A stretch of DNA of 64,000 bases from Motacilla alba alba. Its lineage: Eukaryota > Chordata > Aves > Passeriformes > Motacillidae. The position numbers and the translations under genes are program-made. Positions 61,861-64,000 of the stretch are shown here, piece by piece. The stretch spans positions 12,667,439-12,731,438 of the forward strand of contig NC_052030.1 in assembly GCF_015832195.1 (NCBI RefSeq). Reading direction: 5' to 3'. A model generated the notes under the pieces. The model did no database searches. It was given only the letters and a program-made list of their open reading frames with translations, and was not told the DNA's origin. Every line of letters starts with the position of its first letter. Within the stretch, counting starts at the first letter, position 1.

Positions 61861-62218
61861 GGTGTGAATTTATGAGGGCACTCAGATCCACCACAGACCA
61901 GGAGCTAAACTAACAGAGTACTTATGCACATGCTTTATTCAGCATCACCTCAGGGAGATTTCCTGCTTCTGAGCTGCTGTGCAAACAGCCTTTGGTTCAT
62001 AGCAGCAGAAATCTCTTTTGTCAACATTAGCATTCGTGTTTGGATTTATTACAGACCCTGAAAATAATAATCATGTTTTCCTTCTTTTAAAACACCGACC
62101 CATTACATAACTGCTGTCAGTGATTCTCACTACAGCAATGGGATTTCCCTGTCCTCAGGTGGGGAACCTGTGGCCAAATGGGGTTTTCACAGCCACCCCT
62201 CAACCCAGTGAGAAAAGA

Positions 62219-62720
62219 ACCTCTGTTTCCTCAGCAGAACCCATTTCCTCAGCAGAGCCTCTGTTTCCTCAGCAGTGGCCTGTTTTCTCAGCAGAGCCCC
62301 TCTTTCCTCAGCAGAACCCCTGTTTTCTTCAGCAGAACCCCTTCTTTCCTCAGCAGAGCCCATTTTTCTTCAGCAGAACTCCTCTTTTCTCAGCAGAACC
62401 TCTGTTTCCTCAGCAGAACTCCTCTTTTTCTTCAGCAGAACCCCTGTTTCCTCAGCAGAACCCCTTTTTCTTGGGCAGAACTCCTCTTTCCTCAGCAGTG
62501 GCCTGTTTCCTCAGCAGAGCCCCTTTTTCTCAGCAGAACCCCTGTTTCTTCAGCAGAACCCCTTTTTCTTGAGCAGAACCCCTCTTTTCTCAGCAGAACC
62601 CCTCTTTCCTCAGCAGAACCCCTTTTTCTTGAGCAGAACCCCTCTTTTCTCAGCAGAACCCCTCTTTCCTCAGCAGAACCTCTGTTTCCTCAGCAGTGAG
62701 CCTCTTTCCTCAGCAGCTCC
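62219..62720. repeat. Minisatellite, 25 copies of a 20 bp pyrimidine-rich CAGCAG unit
   Basis: Each unit reads TTTCCTCAGCAGAACCCCTC or a close variant (TTTCTTCAGCAG, TTTCTTGAGCAG, CAGCAGTGGCCTG), with lengths of 18-22 bp. Positions 62561-62620 and 62621-62680 are identical over 60 bp, a three-unit higher-order repeat that marks recent expansion at the right end. The left end is more diverse. Each unit on + combines a C/T-rich run with CAG or CAGCAG, which matches the 3' splice-site consensus. Frames of 150-181 codons on + are produced by the repeat and rich in Phe, Ser, Gln and Pro; I do not regard them as genes. Confidence 0.95.
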
Positions 62721-64000
62721 TCGTGCTCCAGCAAGAGACCCCACTGTGCTGAGGTCCCCAGCACCAGCAGCAGTGAGCTCCAAGACATTGGTGATTTCTC
62801 CTGCCAGGAACTGTTTTTAATTGATCCCTTCCTCTCCTTAGTCCCCACATCAAACAGTATCTTCCTCCAGCCAAGCCTCCCTGATCACAGTGCGGTGGGA
62901 AGCGGGGGAAGGTGATCAGAGCATGGCCTCTGTACTCGAGCTTTGACCACAATAAATAAACCTCTCTGCCATCTCCCTTTCAAATTCTGGACTGTTTCCT
63001 TTGGGAATGAATGTTAGCAGGCCATGGCCAATGCCTACTTAGAGTTCTTCCTTTATTTTCCAGTATCTACCACAAGAGCTGCAGTCCTCTTTACTGCTCG
63101 TGGTGTAATTTCCTTTCCTTCCATTTGCTGCTTTGTAACTTCAGCCTCTTGTAAATCACATTAAAAGGACTTGCTTTCTAATAGTTTTTTTATTGACTAA
63201 TATATTTTATTTGGCACCTGTTACCTTGGTGGAGATTTCTTCTTGCAGTAATTTACTGTATGTGCCACAGTCCCTTGAGCACTGGGCAAAGGAAACCAGT
63301 GCAGTTAAACACGAGATTTACTTGATGCTCCTTGGGCTTGGGGTTAAAAAAAGAACTTGTTCCTGTTCTGAAAAGCCAGCAGCATCCTCGGATCTGCAGG
63401 GAGAGCACTTGCCACCCTGAGCACTTACACCAAGCAGCTGGCATGATGGATTATCATCTACAAGTTGTTTAGGCATGCTGGGCCCATTTATCTGTTTAAA
63501 ATATGAAATAACTCTTAGCTAACACAGAAGTGTTTAGTGAGACTTAATGAGCTGCTCATGTGTTTATTACAGAGATTCCTAAGAACCAAATGGCAGAATG
63601 TTGCTTTAGATATGAGAGATGATTAAAACATCTTGAGAAGTATCAGTTTGTAAGTAAAAAGGGTTCCAGCTATGAAACCACGTGTGCTATTATGCTGCAG
63701 AGGACATGCCATAACGCCTGTGTATTTTAAGAATATTTGTTTAATTTTGGTACAATATTTCTTTATGACCACAGTTTATATTAGGGATTTAAGCACTCCA
63801 GGCTCCTGTGAGATTGGGTTGGTTTTCACATATTCTGTCTGCTGAGCAGCATTTGCTCACTGGGTGAGTGAAGGGTCAGCTGTGTTAACATCTTGGTTTT
63901 TATCCTGTGCAAGACACGTGTGTCACAACTGTCCCCCTCCTCCAGACACACCAAGCAAGGTTTTAGGAATCTATTCCATTATGGTCTGGAACACCTAAAG
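62721..64000. other. Unique non-coding DNA to the window end
   Basis: Mixed composition to about 63160, then AT-rich through 63800. AATAAATAAA at 62951-62960 contains overlapping polyadenylation hexamers, but there is no gene for them to serve. Frames are at most 80 codons. Nothing else was recognised. Confidence 0.6.

Larger units (their letters stand above)
55635..62218. other. Long stretch of unique non-coding DNA
   Basis: GC-rich at 56450-57800, with unrecognisable frames of up to 152 codons overlapping on both strands; AT-rich at 58000-58300 and 61240-61550. A 199-codon frame on the minus strand (59102-59701) and a 145-codon frame on + (59900-60337) have ordinary composition and no domain I know. 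No transposon beyond the CR1 tail at the left edge, no RNA gene and no promoter recognised. Confidence 0.55.

Noticed and set aside
62219..62720. CRISPR-like array
   Set aside because: Units are contiguous variants of one sequence, without constant repeats separated by unique spacers, and the genome is a vertebrate one. The same reasoning excludes the other four large arrays.
62120..62820. Three overlapping plus-strand frames of 150-181 codons
   Set aside because: All derive from the 20 bp CAGCAG repeat; no single frame is favoured.
62951..62960. Polyadenylation signal AATAAATAAA
   Set aside because: Such hexamers are common in AT-rich DNA and there is no upstream gene in either direction to assign it to.
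1..64000. tRNA, rRNA or small nuclear RNA genes
   Set aside because: Reading for tRNA A/B-box pairs and conserved rRNA or snRNA blocks gave no convincing match. A covariance-model search would be decisive and was not possible.
1..64000. Bacterial or phage defence, biosynthetic or mobile systems
   Set aside because: There are no operon-like gene runs, ribosome binding sites or prokaryotic protein families. Composition and CR1 fragments indicate vertebrate nuclear DNA.

Overview
This window reads as non-coding nuclear DNA from a vertebrate, most likely a bird and possibly a songbird. The main evidence is three degraded pieces whose sequence matches the 3' end of CR1 LINE elements, the dominant interspersed repeat of birds (best copy 55434-55634, + strand; shorter pieces at 10368-10442 and 43072-43178). 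CpG is scarce, there are no bacterial-style packed genes, and nothing resembles the Alu, L1 or other mammalian repeats I would expect in a mammal of this GC content. CR1 also occurs in crocodilians and turtles, so 'bird' is an inference. No protein-coding gene, tRNA, rRNA, CRISPR array or insertion sequence can be supported. Every long open frame is either a by-product of a tandem repeat or an unrecognised chance-like frame. The window is best described as intergenic or deep-intronic sequence, a 'gene desert'.

The distinctive content is tandem repeats. There are five sizeable minisatellites. (1) 6512-7226 has about 18 copies of a 39-40 bp unit, with an 80 bp higher-order duplication inside it. 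(2) 25356-26506 has about 26 copies of a 42 bp G-rich unit with a nested 10 bp sub-repeat that varies in number. (3) 31947-32355 has 13 copies of a 32 bp CAG-rich unit. (4) 37085-37330 has 22-23 bp units carrying ATGCAT and ATTGG. (5) 62219-62720 has 25 copies of a 20 bp pyrimidine-rich CAGCAG unit, including a perfect 60 bp higher-order repeat. Smaller arrays lie at 1-80, 3641-3678, 12646-12703, 16804-16912, 39229-39351, 44899-44978, 48938-49032 and 55291-55324, with several microsatellites and homopolymer runs. The five large arrays alone make up about 3 kb, close to 5% of the window.

Between the arrays the sequence alternates between moderately GC-rich stretches (for example 3450-4190, 15330-16010, 20690-22080, 41590-42000, 56450-57800) and AT-rich stretches. 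The AT-rich parts hold dense TAATTA-type homeodomain core motifs without simple-sequence character (for example 1680-1840, 18770-18960, 22190-22330, 26615-26780, 33970-34560, 41110-41430, 53380-54180, 55815-56015). These are the best places to look for conserved non-coding regulatory elements of a distant developmental gene. That is an inference, because no cross-species alignment was possible here.

I looked for a new biological system and did not find one that the sequence supports. The most unusual structures are the minisatellites, especially the array at 62219-62720, in which nearly every unit looks like a 3' splice site, and the compound array at 25356-26506.
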